In this document: positions 1-9,850 of the stretch, piece by piece | How positions within the stretch are numbered: position 1 is the first letter of the stretch | Layout: each line of letters starts with the position of its first letter | Assembly: GCF_902833905.1 (NCBI RefSeq) | Contig: NZ_CADFGP010000019.1 | Coordinates: forward strand, 80,964 to 144,963 | DNA: 64,000 nucleotides | Origin: Paraburkholderia tuberum STM678 | GTDB lineage: Bacteria; Pseudomonadota; Gammaproteobacteria; Burkholderiales; Burkholderiaceae | Direction: 5' to 3' | Program-made: the position numbers and the translations under genes | The notes under the pieces: model-generated | The model's database searches: none | The model's input: only the letters and a program-made list of their open reading frames with translations | What the model was told of the DNA's origin: nothing

Positions 1-382
1 ACCCGGTTCTTGTCCGTCTTGCCGGGTCGCGCCGCAAACGTTGGATCGCGGTAGCGATGCACAATTTAATCTAGCCGGCACAGAAGCGCAAAGGATTTAG
101 CGCGCGGCGTGGCGCGCCGACAGCGGGTGCGTCATGCGTGCCGGATAGAAGCAGACACGCTCCGTGGTCGCGCAAGAATTTGCACGGGCATCATGCCAGC
201 GCTCATGCCGGCGTTCACCGCGGTGCTCACCATTTGTTACGCGTTTGTCGGCGTGACGGGCGGCTACGCGTTTCGCGGCCGCGCCAATCTCAGGTACCAT
301 CGGCGCGACGCGTGCTGGCGCGCGCCGCCCACGCCGCCTTCGCGCATTCGAGCCCGATCGACCGCCGCTTTCAGATGATCCG
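1..382. other. left-edge non-coding stretch
   Basis: No convincing gene is seen here. Short open frames lack family features and ribosome sites. The stretch ends just before the TAXI-protein gene and probably holds its promoter. Confidence 0.4.
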
Positions 383-1786
383 ATGAAGCCTGACACCGGC
401 CGCACCCGCCCTACCCATCTCGTCGCCCGTTTTGTCGCGATCTCGTGGCGCGACCTGGCGGTCTCGTTCGGCCCGCTCGTGCTGCTCGTGATCGTCGCAA
501 TCTGGGCCGCCGTGCGGCTGATCCAACCCGCCCCGCCGAATACGCTGACGATTAGCGCCGGTCCCGTCGGCAGCACCTTCTGGATCGCCGCGCAGAAGTA
601 CAAGACGATCCTTGCGCGCAATCGCATTACGCTGAACGTGCTGGCCTCGCAGGGCTCGCAGGAAAATCTGAAGCGGCTGTTGGACCCGAACGCGGACGTC
701 GACGTCGGCTTCGTGCAGAGCGGCATCGCGCCCGCCGCGGTGGACAAGGACAAAAGCCTGATGTCGCTCGGCAGCGTCGCTTACGTGCCGCTCGCGATCT
801 TCTACCGCGGCGCCCCCGTCGACTGGCTGTCCGGGTTCAAGGGCGAACGCCTCGCGATCGGCCCCGAGGGCAGCGGCACGCGCGAACTCGCGCTCGCGCT
901 GCTGAAGGCCAACGGCATCGTGCCGGGCGGTCCGACCCAACTGCTGCCGCTGACGGGCGACGCCGCCGCCGACGCGCTGATCGACGGCACGATCGACGCG
1001 ACCTTCCTCGCGGGCGACTCGGCGCAGCCGGCCGTGATGGGTAAGCTCTACCGCACGCAGAACGTGCGCTTCTACGATTTTTCGCAGGCCGACGCGTACA
1101 CGCGCCGCTTTCCGTACCTGACGCAGCTGAAGGTGCCGATGGGCGCCTTCGACCTCGGCAAGAACCTGCCGGCGAACTCGATCAGCATCGTCGCGCCGAC
1201 CGCCGAGCTGATCGCGCGCGATTCGCTGCATCCGGCGCTGTCCGATCTGCTGATCGAAGCCGCGCGCGAGGTGCACGGCGGCGCGACGACGTTGCAGCGC
1301 GCCGGCGAATTCCCCGCCCCGCTCGCGCACGACTTCCCGCTTTCGGACGACGCCGCGCGCTACTACAAGTCGGGCAAGAGCTTCCTGTACCGAACGCTGC
1401 CGTTCTGGATCGCGAGTCTCGCGGACCGCCTGCTGGTGATCATCGTGCCGCTGATCGTGCTGCTGGTGCCGGCGCTGCGCATCGTGCCCGGGTTGTACGC
1501 GTGGCGCGTCAAATCGCGCATCTATCGCTGGTATGGCGCGCTGATCGCGATCGAGCGCAGCGCGCTCGGCGAACATGCGTCGGCCGAACGCGCGTCGCTG
1601 ATCGAGCGGCTCGACGCGATCGAAGACTCGGTCAACGGCATGAAGATGCCGCTCGCGTACGCGGACCAGTTCTACGTGCTGCGCGAGCACATCGGCTTCG
1701 TGCGGCGGCGGCTCACGGAAAGCCGCGACACGCAGGGCGGGCTGGACGAGGTCGACGAGCTGGCGGCCGATAAAGTCAAAGGCTGA
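383..1786 (+). CDS. TAXI-family TRAP solute-binding protein, membrane anchored
   Basis: This 467-residue protein has an N-terminal membrane segment (about residues 27-46) followed by a TAXI-type periplasmic binding domain. The domain begins with a TLTISAGPVGSTFWIAAQKY-like stretch that is characteristic of the family. A second hydrophobic segment (about 335-360) precedes a C-terminal cytoplasmic tail of about 100 residues. TAXI proteins normally capture organic acids for TRAP transporters, but no DctQ/DctM membrane subunit lies in the window. The double-anchored form is common in beta-proteobacteria and may act as a sensor or scavenger rather than a free binding protein (inference). The start at 383 gives the full membrane segment. 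The substrate is unknown. Confidence 0.85.
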   Translation: MKPDTGRTRPTHLVARFVAISWRDLAVSFGPLVLLVIVAIWAAVRLIQPAPPNTLTISAGPVGSTFWIAAQKYKTILARNRITLNVLASQGSQENLKRLLDPNADVDVGFVQSGIAPAAVDKDKSLMSLGSVAYVPLAIFYRGAPVDWLSGFKGERLAIGPEGSGTRELALALLKANGIVPGGPTQLLPLTGDAAADALIDGTIDATFLAGDSAQPAVMGKLYRTQNVRFYDFSQADAYTRRFPYLTQLKVPMGAFDLGKNLPANSISIVAPTAELIARDSLHPALSDLLIEAAREVHGGATTLQRAGEFPAPLAHDFPLSDDAARYYKSGKSFLYRTLPFWIASLADRLLVIIVPLIVLLVPALRIVPGLYAWRVKSRIYRWYGALIAIERSALGEHASAERASLIERLDAIEDSVNGMKMPLAYADQFYVLREHIGFVRRRLTESRDTQGGLDEVDELAADKVKG

Positions 1787-1946
1787 GCGCCTCTGACGAC
1801 TCCGCCGGAACCTACGCCCACCGACCGCCACCAGGGGATATCGACCGATGCAAGCCGGGACCGCACCGCGTAAGATCGCTACAATTTTGATGAGGTAACG
1901 GACGCACCGTCCGCATCGTCCGACACAGGCAATCCGGGAGACATTT

Positions 1947-2603
1947 ATGACCGTTGGCATCGACGCCCAACAGCGGCAGTGGTTTTACGATTTCGTCTCG
2001 CCGTTCACCTACCTGTTGCTCGAGCAATACGACAAATGGCCCGGCTTCGACTTCGCGTTCACGCCGGTCGTGCTGAACGATCTGTATCGCCACTGGGGCC
2101 AGCGCTCCGCGTACAGCGTGCCCGCCAAGCGCACCTTCATGTACCGGCACGCGCTGTTTCGCGCGGAGCAGCTCGGCATTCCGTACAAAATGCCGCCCGC
2201 CCATCCGTTCGATTCGATCAAACCGCTGCTGCTCGCGACCGCCGCGAACGGCGACGTGCAATTCGTGCGCGAGATTTTCCGCTTCATCTGGCGCGAGGGG
2301 CGCGATCCGTCGAGCGACGAAGCGTTCGCCGAGCTGTGCGAGCGCGTCGGCAAGCCGGACGGCCCGGAACTGATCCAGGACGAAGCCGTGCAGGCGCAAT
2401 TGCAGCGCAATACCGCCGATGCGGTCGAACTCGGCGTCTATGGCGTGCCGACGTTCCGTCTGAACGATCAGCTGTTCTGGGGCGAGGACGCGCTGCCGAT
2501 GGTGCTGTACTGTGCGCGCACGCCGAACTGGCTCGAATCGCGCGAGGTGAAGCGGATCAGTTCGCTACCGTGGGGGCTGCCGGACAAACCAACACCGGCA
2601 TAA
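1947..2603 (+). CDS. 2-hydroxychromene-2-carboxylate isomerase family protein (DsbA/GST-kappa fold)
   Basis: The protein is 218 residues long, the usual length for HCCA isomerases. It opens with a WFYDFVSPFTYL stretch, in which the Ser after Val occupies the glutathione-activating position of the family. A conserved GVYGVPTFRLNDQLFWGEDAL segment with the cis-Pro loop lies near residue 165. The family isomerises chromene carboxylates in naphthalene-type degradation using glutathione, but many members are general thioredoxin-fold oxidoreductases. No aromatic catabolic genes flank it, so its substrate is uncertain. A GGGAGA ribosome site lies just upstream of the ATG. Confidence 0.85.
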   Translation: MTVGIDAQQRQWFYDFVSPFTYLLLEQYDKWPGFDFAFTPVVLNDLYRHWGQRSAYSVPAKRTFMYRHALFRAEQLGIPYKMPPAHPFDSIKPLLLATAANGDVQFVREIFRFIWREGRDPSSDEAFAELCERVGKPDGPELIQDEAVQAQLQRNTADAVELGVYGVPTFRLNDQLFWGEDALPMVLYCARTPNWLESREVKRISSLPWGLPDKPTPA

Positions 2604-2803
2604 CACGGCGGCCGCTGCGGGCCGCGCCCTGGTTGCGGCTTCGGCCCGAACGAATCGATGCCGGCAGGCGTCGCGCTGATGCCGGCCATACCGTGCCCGC
2701 TATGCCGCCGAAGCGCAAACGCGCCTAAGGTTAAGCTTTCGCACCCCACGCGCGCGCCGCGCGGCGAGCTCATCGGCAGCGCCCGCGCCACCACGCTTCG
2801 ATC

Positions 2804-3754
2804 ATGGACGACACCGCCGCCTCACTCGATATCTGGCTCGTGCGCGTGCTGCGCACGCTGCTCGTCGAGCGCAGCGTCACGCAGACCGCGTTGCGGCTGA
2901 ACCAGACCCAGCCCGCGATCAGCACCGCGCTGCGCAAGCTGCGCGACACGCTCGGCGATCCGATTCTGGTGCGCGGCAAGTCGGGTATGGTGCCGACCGA
3001 ATACGGCGAGTCGCTGCTCGCGGCCGCGCAGCGCGTGTTGCGCGATGTCGATTTCGTCGCGACGCCGCATGGCGATTTCGACCCGGGCCGCTCGCGCCGC
3101 ACTTTTCGCGTCGCCGCGCCCGACTATCTGAACGACTTCTTCATGCCGACCGTGATCGCGCGGTTTCGCGAAGCGGCGCCGCATGCGCGGCTCGAAATCG
3201 AATCGCTGGGGCCGCTGCTCGATCATTCGGCCGCGCTCGACGCCGGCGAACTCGATCTGGTGATCGGCAACTGGCCGAAGCCCGATCCGCGCTTCGAGCG
3301 CAGCGACCTGTTCGCCGATACCGTCGTGTGCATGATGCGCGCGGACCATCCGCTGACACACGAGCCGCTCACCCGCGAAGCCTATCTGGCCGCGCCGCAT
3401 CTCGCGCCGACACCCTACAGCGGCGCGCGCGGCGGCGCGATCGATACCGGCTTCGCGCGGGCGAAGGCGAGCCGGCGCATCGTCGCGACGCTGCCCTACT
3501 TCGGCCTCGTCGCGCAGACGCTACTGCAATCGGATCTGATCTTCACGACGACGCGGCGCTTCGCGATGCACTACGCGAGCATGTTGCCGCTCGCGGTCGT
3601 CGACGTGCCGATCGCGTTTCCGCGCATCCGCTGCTATCAGTTGTGGCATCCGCAGCCGGATCGACCGAGCGATATCGGCTGGCTGAGGACGTTGATGTCC
3701 GAGGTGTCGGGTGAGCTGGTCGCGCGCAAGCCCCCGTTGCGCCGTATGGCCTAA
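2804..3754 (+). CDS. LysR-family transcriptional regulator
   Basis: This 316-residue protein has an N-terminal winged helix-turn-helix (residues about 8-66, with SVTQTALRLNQTQPAISTAL as the recognition region) and a C-terminal LysR substrate-binding domain starting near residue 95. It is transcribed toward the xdh operon, and its stop codon overlaps the xdhC stop by 3 bases tail to tail. LysR proteins often control divergent neighbours, so control of xdh from this position is only a guess. It resembles the NodD/LinR-like subgroup with a PNxSxR-type operator interaction, but its effector is not recognisable. Confidence 0.9.
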   Translation: MDDTAASLDIWLVRVLRTLLVERSVTQTALRLNQTQPAISTALRKLRDTLGDPILVRGKSGMVPTEYGESLLAAAQRVLRDVDFVATPHGDFDPGRSRRTFRVAAPDYLNDFFMPTVIARFREAAPHARLEIESLGPLLDHSAALDAGELDLVIGNWPKPDPRFERSDLFADTVVCMMRADHPLTHEPLTREAYLAAPHLAPTPYSGARGGAIDTGFARAKASRRIVATLPYFGLVAQTLLQSDLIFTTTRRFAMHYASMLPLAVVDVPIAFPRIRCYQLWHPQPDRPSDIGWLRTLMSEVSGELVARKPPLRRMA

Positions 3755-4341
3755 ACCGTGATCTGCTCCGTTGCGCGGACGTGGCTCGCGGCTTGCCCCA
3801 ACGCATGAACCGTCGCGGCCTGCCGTGTCCTCAGTCGCAGCAGTTGCGCGCACACCGCAATCGCGATCGCGGCGGGCGCCTTGTCGACGATCCCTTCGAC
3901 GCCGATCGGGCAGGTCATCTCCGCGAGCCGCTCCAACTCCACGCCTCGTTCGAGCAGTCGCCGCTCGAACTTCACGCGCTTCGTGTTCGAGCCGATCATG
4001 CCGAAGTAGCTGAAATCACGCCGTCGCATGATGCTCGAGGCCAGCGAAAAATCGAGCGCATGGTTGTGCGTCATCACCAGAAACCACGCGCCGGGCGGCG
4101 CCGCGTCGACGATCGCCTCGGGCGTGTCGGTCGCTTCGACCTGCACGTTGGGCGGCGTTTCGTCGGGGAACAGCTCGTCGCGTTCGTCGACCCACTGGAC
4201 CACGCACGGCAGGCTGCCAAGCAGATGCGCCAGCGCATGGCCGACGTGTCCCGCGCCGAACAGCACGATGTGCATCGGCGCCGGCCGCGGTGCAAGCTCG
4301 GGTCCGCTCCCGCCCGGAGAACAATTCAGGCGTGCTTCCAT
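3751..4341 (-). CDS. xdhC: XdhC, xanthine dehydrogenase accessory protein, N-terminal domain missing
   Basis: The product is 196 residues long. It consists essentially of the C-terminal Rossmann domain of XdhC (VLFGAGHVGHALAHLLG near residue 26, then a conserved MTHNHALDF and FGMIGSNTKR region). XdhC binds molybdopterin cofactor, promotes its sulfuration and inserts it into xanthine dehydrogenase. Family members are normally about 300 residues or more, with a separate N-terminal XdhC/CoxI domain. That domain is absent: the ATG lies only 31 bases after the xdhB stop, with a GGGAGC ribosome site, and no other frame upstream supplies the missing part. The gene is co-transcribed with xdhA and xdhB. 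It may be partly or wholly inactive, or sulfuration may be done by another copy. Confidence 0.8.
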   Translation of the reverse strand: MEARLNCSPGGSGPELAPRPAPMHIVLFGAGHVGHALAHLLGSLPCVVQWVDERDELFPDETPPNVQVEATDTPEAIVDAAPPGAWFLVMTHNHALDFSLASSIMRRRDFSYFGMIGSNTKRVKFERRLLERGVELERLAEMTCPIGVEGIVDKAPAAIAIAVCAQLLRLRTRQAATVHALGQAASHVRATEQITV

Positions 4342-4372
4342 ATTGCGCTCCCAACTCGTTTGCCAGTCGCCA

Positions 4373-6742
4373 TCACGCCTGCCGCGCGGCCGCCGTCGCG
4401 GCCCGCACCGCGCCGACCGCTTTCAGGATTTCCTCGCTGGTCGCGGGCGCATTGAGCGGCGGATTGACCTGATGGCCGCCGACCGCCGACACCGCGTCGC
4501 GTACCGCGAAAAACACCGAGAACGGCAGCAGCAGCGGCGGCTCGCCGGTCGCTTTCGAACGATGGATGCTGTCCTCCGCGTTACGGTTCCTGAACAGCCT
4601 GACATTAAAAACCGGCGGCACGTCGTTGACGGTCGGGATCTTGTACGTCGAGGGCGCGTGCGTCATCAGCTTGCCGCCCGCGTCCCACCACAGCTCCTCG
4701 GTGGTGAGCCAGCCCATGCCCTGAATGAACGCGCCTTCCACCTGGCCGACGTCGAGCGCCGGATTCAGCGAGGCGCCGACGTCGTGCAGCGCATCGGCGC
4801 GCAGCACGCGCATTTCGCCGGTCAGCGTGTCGATTACGACTTCCGATACCGCCGCGCCATACGAGTAGTAGTAGAACGGCCGTCCTTGCAGCTTCGACTG
4901 ATCCCAGTAGAGCTTCGGTGTCGCGTAGAAGCCGTCGGACCACAACTGGATGCGCGCGAGATAAGCCTTCGCGACCACTTCCTCGAACCGCACGGCGACC
5001 TCGCCGACCATCACGCGATCATGCGCGAAGCGCACGTCCCGCGGGTTCACGCTGCCCGCGCCGAAGCGCTCGGCCGCGAACGCGGCGAGCCGCTCGCGCA
5101 ATTGGCGCGCGGCGTCCTGCGCGGCTTTGCCGTTCAGGTCGGACCCGGTCGACGCGGCCGTCGCAGACGTATTGGCGACCTTGCTGGTATCGGTCGCGGT
5201 CACCCGAATCCGGTTGAAGCCGACGCCGAGTTCATGCGCGACGACCTGCGCGACCTTCGTGTTCAGCCCCTGGCCCATTTCGGTGCCGCCGTGGTTCACG
5301 AGCACCGAGCCGTCGGTGTAGATATGCACGAGCGCGCCGGCCTGGTTGAAGTGCGTGACGTTGAACGCGATGCCGAACTTGACCGGCGTGAGTGCCAGGC
5401 CCTTCTTCAGGATCTCGTTGTTCGCGTTGAATGCGTCGATCTCCTTGCGGCGCGCGCGATAGTCGCTGGTCGCTTCGAGCTCGTCGATCAGCTCGTGAAT
5501 CACGTTGTCTTCGACCACCTGGCCGTACGGCGTCTGGTTGCGTTCGGTCTTGCCGTAGAGATTGCGGCGGCGCACGTCGAGCGCATCGACGCCGCACGAG
5601 CGCGCGACGTTGTCGAGGATGTACTCGATCGCGAACGCGCCCTGCGGGCCGCCGAAGCCGCGAAACGCCGTGTTCGACTGCGTGTTGGTCTTGCCGCAGA
5701 AGCCGTCGATCGAGACGTCCGACAGCCAGTACGCGTTGTCGAAGTGGCACAGCGCGCGCGTCATCACCGGGCCCGACAGGTCGGCGGAAAAGCCGCAGCG
5801 CGAGGTCATGTCGACCGCGACGCCTTCGATCACGCCCTCTGCGTCGTAGCCGACTTCGTACGTGTAGTGGAAATCGTGACGCTTGCCGGTCACCATCATG
5901 TCGTCGTCGCGATCCGGGCGCAGCTTGACCGGGCACAGCAGCTTCCACGCGGCGAGCGCGGCGCAGCACGCGAACAGCGCCGACTGCGATTCCTTGCCGC
6001 CGAAACCGCCACCCATGCGCCGGCATTCGATCAATACGTTATGCGATGCAACGCCCAACGTGTGCGCGACGAGGTGCTGCATTTCGGTCGGATGCTGGGT
6101 CGAGCAGTAGACGTGCATGCCGTCGTCGTCCTTCGGCACCGCGTACGAGATCTGCCCTTCCAGATAGAACTGCTCCTGGCCGCCGAGCCACATCTCACCG
6201 GCCGCGCGATGCGCGGCACGCGCGATCTTCGTGCCGGCGTCGCCGCGCGCGAGCTTCATCGGCGGCAGCACGAACTGGTTCGCGGCGCGCGCCTGCTGCG
6301 CGCTCAGCACCGCCGGCAGTTCCTCGTAGACCACCTCGGCGCGCCGTGCGCCGAGACGCGCCGCCTCGTGCGACGTCGCGACCACGATCAGCATCGGCTG
6401 GCCGACGTATTGCACGACGCCGTCGGCGAGGATCGGATCGTCGCCATGAACGATCGGGCCGACGTCGTTGACGCCGGGGATGTCGTCGGCGGTGAAGACC
6501 GCGACGACGCCGGGCGTCGCGCGCACCCTGTCGAGCGCGATCGAGACGATCTTCGCGTGCGCCTTCGACGACAGTCCCAGCGCCGCGTGCAGCGTGCCGG
6601 CCAGCTCGGGAATGTCGTCGGTGTAGGTCGCGCGGCCGCTTACGTGCAGATGCGCGGACTCGTGCGGACGCGACACGTGCACCTGGGTGAAGTCGTCGAG
6701 TTCCTGAACCTCTTTCAGGAACGGTTCGGCTTGCTGGTTCAT
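4373..6742 (-). CDS. xdhB: xanthine dehydrogenase, molybdopterin-binding subunit
   Basis: At 789 residues this is the normal length for bacterial XdhB. It binds the molybdenum cofactor and carries out hydroxylation of hypoxanthine and xanthine to uric acid in the cytoplasm. Visible family segments include HVSGRATYTDDIPELAGTLH near the N-terminus, the glycine-rich GGGFGGKESQ loop, a FRGFGGPQGAFAIEYI region and GTEMGQGLNTKVAQVVA. All cofactor-binding landmarks are intact. It lies 36 bases downstream of xdhA and 31 bases upstream of xdhC on the same strand, so the three genes form one operon for purine catabolism. Confidence 0.95.
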   Translation of the reverse strand: MNQQAEPFLKEVQELDDFTQVHVSRPHESAHLHVSGRATYTDDIPELAGTLHAALGLSSKAHAKIVSIALDRVRATPGVVAVFTADDIPGVNDVGPIVHGDDPILADGVVQYVGQPMLIVVATSHEAARLGARRAEVVYEELPAVLSAQQARAANQFVLPPMKLARGDAGTKIARAAHRAAGEMWLGGQEQFYLEGQISYAVPKDDDGMHVYCSTQHPTEMQHLVAHTLGVASHNVLIECRRMGGGFGGKESQSALFACCAALAAWKLLCPVKLRPDRDDDMMVTGKRHDFHYTYEVGYDAEGVIEGVAVDMTSRCGFSADLSGPVMTRALCHFDNAYWLSDVSIDGFCGKTNTQSNTAFRGFGGPQGAFAIEYILDNVARSCGVDALDVRRRNLYGKTERNQTPYGQVVEDNVIHELIDELEATSDYRARRKEIDAFNANNEILKKGLALTPVKFGIAFNVTHFNQAGALVHIYTDGSVLVNHGGTEMGQGLNTKVAQVVAHELGVGFNRIRVTATDTSKVANTSATAASTGSDLNGKAAQDAARQLRERLAAFAAERFGAGSVNPRDVRFAHDRVMVGEVAVRFEEVVAKAYLARIQLWSDGFYATPKLYWDQSKLQGRPFYYYSYGAAVSEVVIDTLTGEMRVLRADALHDVGASLNPALDVGQVEGAFIQGMGWLTTEELWWDAGGKLMTHAPSTYKIPTVNDVPPVFNVRLFRNRNAEDSIHRSKATGEPPLLLPFSVFFAVRDAVSAVGGHQVNPPLNAPATSEEILKAVGAVRAATAAARQA

Positions 6743-6778
6743 GGTTGTGTTCTCCGTATCCTCGGGGACGCGCGGCGC

Positions 6779-8296
6779 TCAGGCGCTCGCGCCGGCCGGC
6801 GCGACCGCGCGCACGTCGAGCGCGCTCTTCGGCAGCGGCTGCCGCGCGCGCGTTTCGAGCCAGAAGCGGTACAGCGTGTTCTTCGCCGCTTCGAGGCGGT
6901 AGTCGCTGCTCGCGCGCATGTCGGTGAGCGGCGCGTAGTCGGTGCCCAGCGCGAGCATCGCGGCCTGCGCGGTCGCCTCGTGCCATTCGGCATCGCGCAG
7001 CACGGCTTCGGCATTGAGCGCGCGCTTCGGCGTCGCGGCCATGCCGCCGAACGCGATGCGCGGCTCGCGGATCGCGTCGCCGTCGGCGATGAACGAGAAC
7101 GCCGCGCAGACGGCCGAGATATCCGAATCGAAGCGCTTCGACAGCTTGTAGGTACGAAAGCGCAGGTTCGCGCGCGCCCCGCCGCGCGCGGGCACCTTCA
7201 GGCCGACGACGAACTCGTGCCCGGCCATGTCCTTCTGCTGATACGCGAGGTACAGGTCTTCGAGCGGCATCTCGCGCTCGATGTCGCCGCCACGCACGAT
7301 CACGCGCGCGCCGAGCGCGATCAGCCCCGGCATCGAATCGCCGATCGGCGAGCCGTTCGCGATGTTGCCGCCGAGCGTGCCGGCATTGCGGATCGGCAGC
7401 GACGCGAAGCGCTGCCACATTTCGGTCAGCTCCGGGTACTGCTTCGCGATCTCGGCATACGCTTTTTCGACGCTGACGCCGGCGCCGATCTCGATCCAGT
7501 CGTCATTGGTTTCGAGCTTTTGCAGCTCGGCGATCTGTCCGACGTAGACGAGGTCGCCGAGCTCGCGCATCTGCTTGGTGACCCACAGGCCGATGTCGGT
7601 GCTGCCCGCGAGCAGGCGCGCGGCCGGTTCCTGCTGTTTGATCCGCGCGAGCGCCGCGACCGTGCGCGGCGCGGCGAAGCGCTGGCCCGCGTGCTCGTAC
7701 TGAAACGTGTCGCGGCGTTCGAGCGTCGCGAGCGTGTCGGCGAGCGCCTTTACGTCGACTGGCGCTTGCGGCGCGGGCGCGTCGAACATGCGCTCGGCCG
7801 CGTCGACGATCGGCCGGTAGCCGGTGCAGCGGCACAGGTTGCCGGTCAGCGCATTGCCGATCGCCTCGCGCGACGGCACCGTGCGGTTCGCGCAGCCATG
7901 CTCGTGGCCGTGCTTCTCGTAGAGCGCCCACATCGACATGATGAAGCCCGGCGTGCAGAAGCCGCACTGCGAGCCGTGGCAGTCCACCATCGCCTGCTGC
8001 ACCGGATGCAGCGAGCCGTCCGGCTGGCGCAGGTCTTCGACCGTGAAGAGCGCGCGGCCGTCGAGGGTCGGCACGAACTGGATGCAGGCGTTGACCGCCT
8101 TGAACTCGACGCCGCCCGCCGGATTGCGCTCGCCGATCACGACGGTGCAGGCGCCGCAGTCGCCTTCGGCGCAGCCCTCCTTGGTGCCGGTGCAATGCGC
8201 GTCCTCGCGCAGATACTGCAGCACCGTGCGGGTGACGGGCGCGTCCTCGATTTCGCGGATCGCGTTGCGGTGATAGAAACGAATCGGCTCGGTCAT
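6779..8296 (-). CDS. xdhA: xanthine dehydrogenase, iron-sulfur/FAD subunit
   Basis: The 505-residue product carries an N-terminal [2Fe-2S] ferredoxin domain with cysteines in CTGTKEGCAEGDCGAC, a second helical [2Fe-2S] domain (QCGFCTPGFI and NLCRCTGYRP), then an FAD-binding domain of the molybdopterin dehydrogenase type (LLAGSTDIGLW, GGNIANGSPIGDSMP) and a CO-dehydrogenase-like C-terminal domain. It passes electrons from the molybdenum site in XdhB to NAD. The frame opens 13 codons further upstream, but the ATG at 8296 (MTEPIRFY) is the usual start. It is the first gene of the operon. Confidence 0.95.
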   Translation of the reverse strand: MTEPIRFYHRNAIREIEDAPVTRTVLQYLREDAHCTGTKEGCAEGDCGACTVVIGERNPAGGVEFKAVNACIQFVPTLDGRALFTVEDLRQPDGSLHPVQQAMVDCHGSQCGFCTPGFIMSMWALYEKHGHEHGCANRTVPSREAIGNALTGNLCRCTGYRPIVDAAERMFDAPAPQAPVDVKALADTLATLERRDTFQYEHAGQRFAAPRTVAALARIKQQEPAARLLAGSTDIGLWVTKQMRELGDLVYVGQIAELQKLETNDDWIEIGAGVSVEKAYAEIAKQYPELTEMWQRFASLPIRNAGTLGGNIANGSPIGDSMPGLIALGARVIVRGGDIEREMPLEDLYLAYQQKDMAGHEFVVGLKVPARGGARANLRFRTYKLSKRFDSDISAVCAAFSFIADGDAIREPRIAFGGMAATPKRALNAEAVLRDAEWHEATAQAAMLALGTDYAPLTDMRASSDYRLEAAKNTLYRFWLETRARQPLPKSALDVRAVAPAGASA

Positions 8297-8523
8297 GTCT
8301 CGGTGCTCTCGTCTGTTGCGTGTTTGCGCGGACACGCCGCGTCGATGGTTTGAAAGCTATCACCGTCAATAAACCTAACCCATAGCCTGAATCGCATGGG
8401 GGACATATTGTTCGCGCGATATGACCCGCCATTGATTCGTCCCATTTTTAAGCAAATCCTGCAAGGGAATCGGTTCCATGGGAGAATCACGCCTTCCCGC
8501 CGAATTCAAGTCTGGTTTTCCCG

Positions 8524-9735
8524 ATGTCCACCGACTCCGCGTCCGCCCGCAGCGAATTTGCGACGACCCTTCAGATCATTCCGGTCGTCTTTTTCACCTT
8601 TCTTTGCTACCTCGCGATCGGTATTCCGCTCGCGGTGCTGCCCGGTTATGTGCACGGCGACCTCGGCTACAGCGCGGTGCTGGCCGGCGCGGCGATCAGC
8701 GTGCAGTACCTCGCGACGCTCGCGTCGCGGCCGCTCGCGGGCCGCTCGGCCGATACGCTCGGGCCGAAGCGCACGGTGTCGATCGGTCTGCTCGGCTGCG
8801 GCGCGAGCGGTGTGCTGCTGTTGCTCGCCGCGCTGACCGGTCGCTGGCCGGGGCTGAGCCTCGCACTGCTCGTGTGCAGCCGGCTCGTGCTCGGTTTCGG
8901 CGAGAGCCTGTGCGGCACCGGCGCGATCCTGTGGGGAATCGGCCGGGTCGGCACCTCCAACAACGCCCGCGTGATTTCGTGGAACGGCATCGCGACCTAC
9001 GGCGCACTCGCGATCGGCGCACCGCTCGGCGTGATGATCTCGCGCTCGATCGGCTTTACCGCGCTCGGCATTCTGGTGATCGCGCTCGCGGGGCTCGGCT
9101 ATTACCTCGCGCGTCTGATCGCGCCGGTGCCGGTCGTGCACGGCGAGCGGATGTCGTATCGCAGCGTGTTGACGCGCGTGCTGCCGCACGGCATAGGTCT
9201 CGCGCTCGGCTCGGCCGGCTTCGGTTCGATCGCGACCTTCATCACGCTGTTCTATGCGGCGAAGCACTGGCCGAATGCGGCGCTGTCGCTGACGCTGTTC
9301 GGCACGCTGTTCATCGGCGCGCGCCTGCTGTTCGCGAACACGATCAAGACCTACGGCGGCTTTCGTGTGGCAATCGCGTCGTTCTTGTTCGAATGCGCGG
9401 GTCTGTTGATGCTGTGGCTCGCGCCCGAGCCGCATATCGCGCTCGCGGGCGCCGCGCTGACCGGCTTTGGCTTCGCGCTGGTGTTTCCGGCGCTCGGCGT
9501 CGAGGCGGTCGGGCTCGTGCCGCCGGCGAGCCGCGGCGCGGCGCTGTCCGCGTACTCGGTGTTTCTCGATCTGTCGCTCGGCATTACCGGGCCGCTGGCG
9601 GGGTATATCGCCGGCGAGTTCGGTTACGGCTCGGTGTTCCTGTTTGCCGCGATCGCGGCTGCCGCGGCGGTCGTGCTGTCGACGGTGCTGTATCTGCGCA
9701 ACGCGAAAGTAACCGGTCTGTCTACCGCGCAGTAA
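8524..9735 (+). CDS. MFS transporter, YhhS/UPF0226-like
   Basis: The 403-residue protein is almost entirely hydrophobic, with about 12 membrane helices. The conserved MFS loop between helices 2 and 3 is visible as SRPLAGRSADTLGPKR, and a second acidic motif (RLVLGFGESLCGTGAI) lies in helix 4-5. The sequence resembles the YhhS group of efflux transporters, which have been linked to drug or arabinose/glyphosate export. It is divergent from xdhA, and the roughly 230-base gap holds both promoters. A purine-related role is possible from context but not shown by sequence. Confidence 0.88.
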   Translation: MSTDSASARSEFATTLQIIPVVFFTFLCYLAIGIPLAVLPGYVHGDLGYSAVLAGAAISVQYLATLASRPLAGRSADTLGPKRTVSIGLLGCGASGVLLLLAALTGRWPGLSLALLVCSRLVLGFGESLCGTGAILWGIGRVGTSNNARVISWNGIATYGALAIGAPLGVMISRSIGFTALGILVIALAGLGYYLARLIAPVPVVHGERMSYRSVLTRVLPHGIGLALGSAGFGSIATFITLFYAAKHWPNAALSLTLFGTLFIGARLLFANTIKTYGGFRVAIASFLFECAGLLMLWLAPEPHIALAGAALTGFGFALVFPALGVEAVGLVPPASRGAALSAYSVFLDLSLGITGPLAGYIAGEFGYGSVFLFAAIAAAAAVVLSTVLYLRNAKVTGLSTAQ

Positions 9736-9782
9736 GCCCTCGCAGTGAACGCGCGAAACGAACGCGCGGCGCTGACGCAACA

Positions 9783-9824
9783 AGGCCGCGACGCGCAAAG
9801 TCTTCACGACGCGCGCCGCGGCCA
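9783..9824. terminator. GC-rich inverted repeat between convergent genes
   Basis: Arms GGCCGCG and CGCGGCC enclose a second short CGCG pairing. The element lies between the convergent MFS gene and the flippase gene, where a bidirectional terminator is expected. It has no clear T-tract. Confidence 0.45.
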
Positions 9825-9850
9825 TTCGATCCCGCTGTCCATCCTCGCGG

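Noticed and set aside
4028..8353. Plus-strand frame of more than 1400 codons across the xdh operon
   Set aside because: Arg-rich composition and no domain pattern; the minus-strand xdh genes explain the region.
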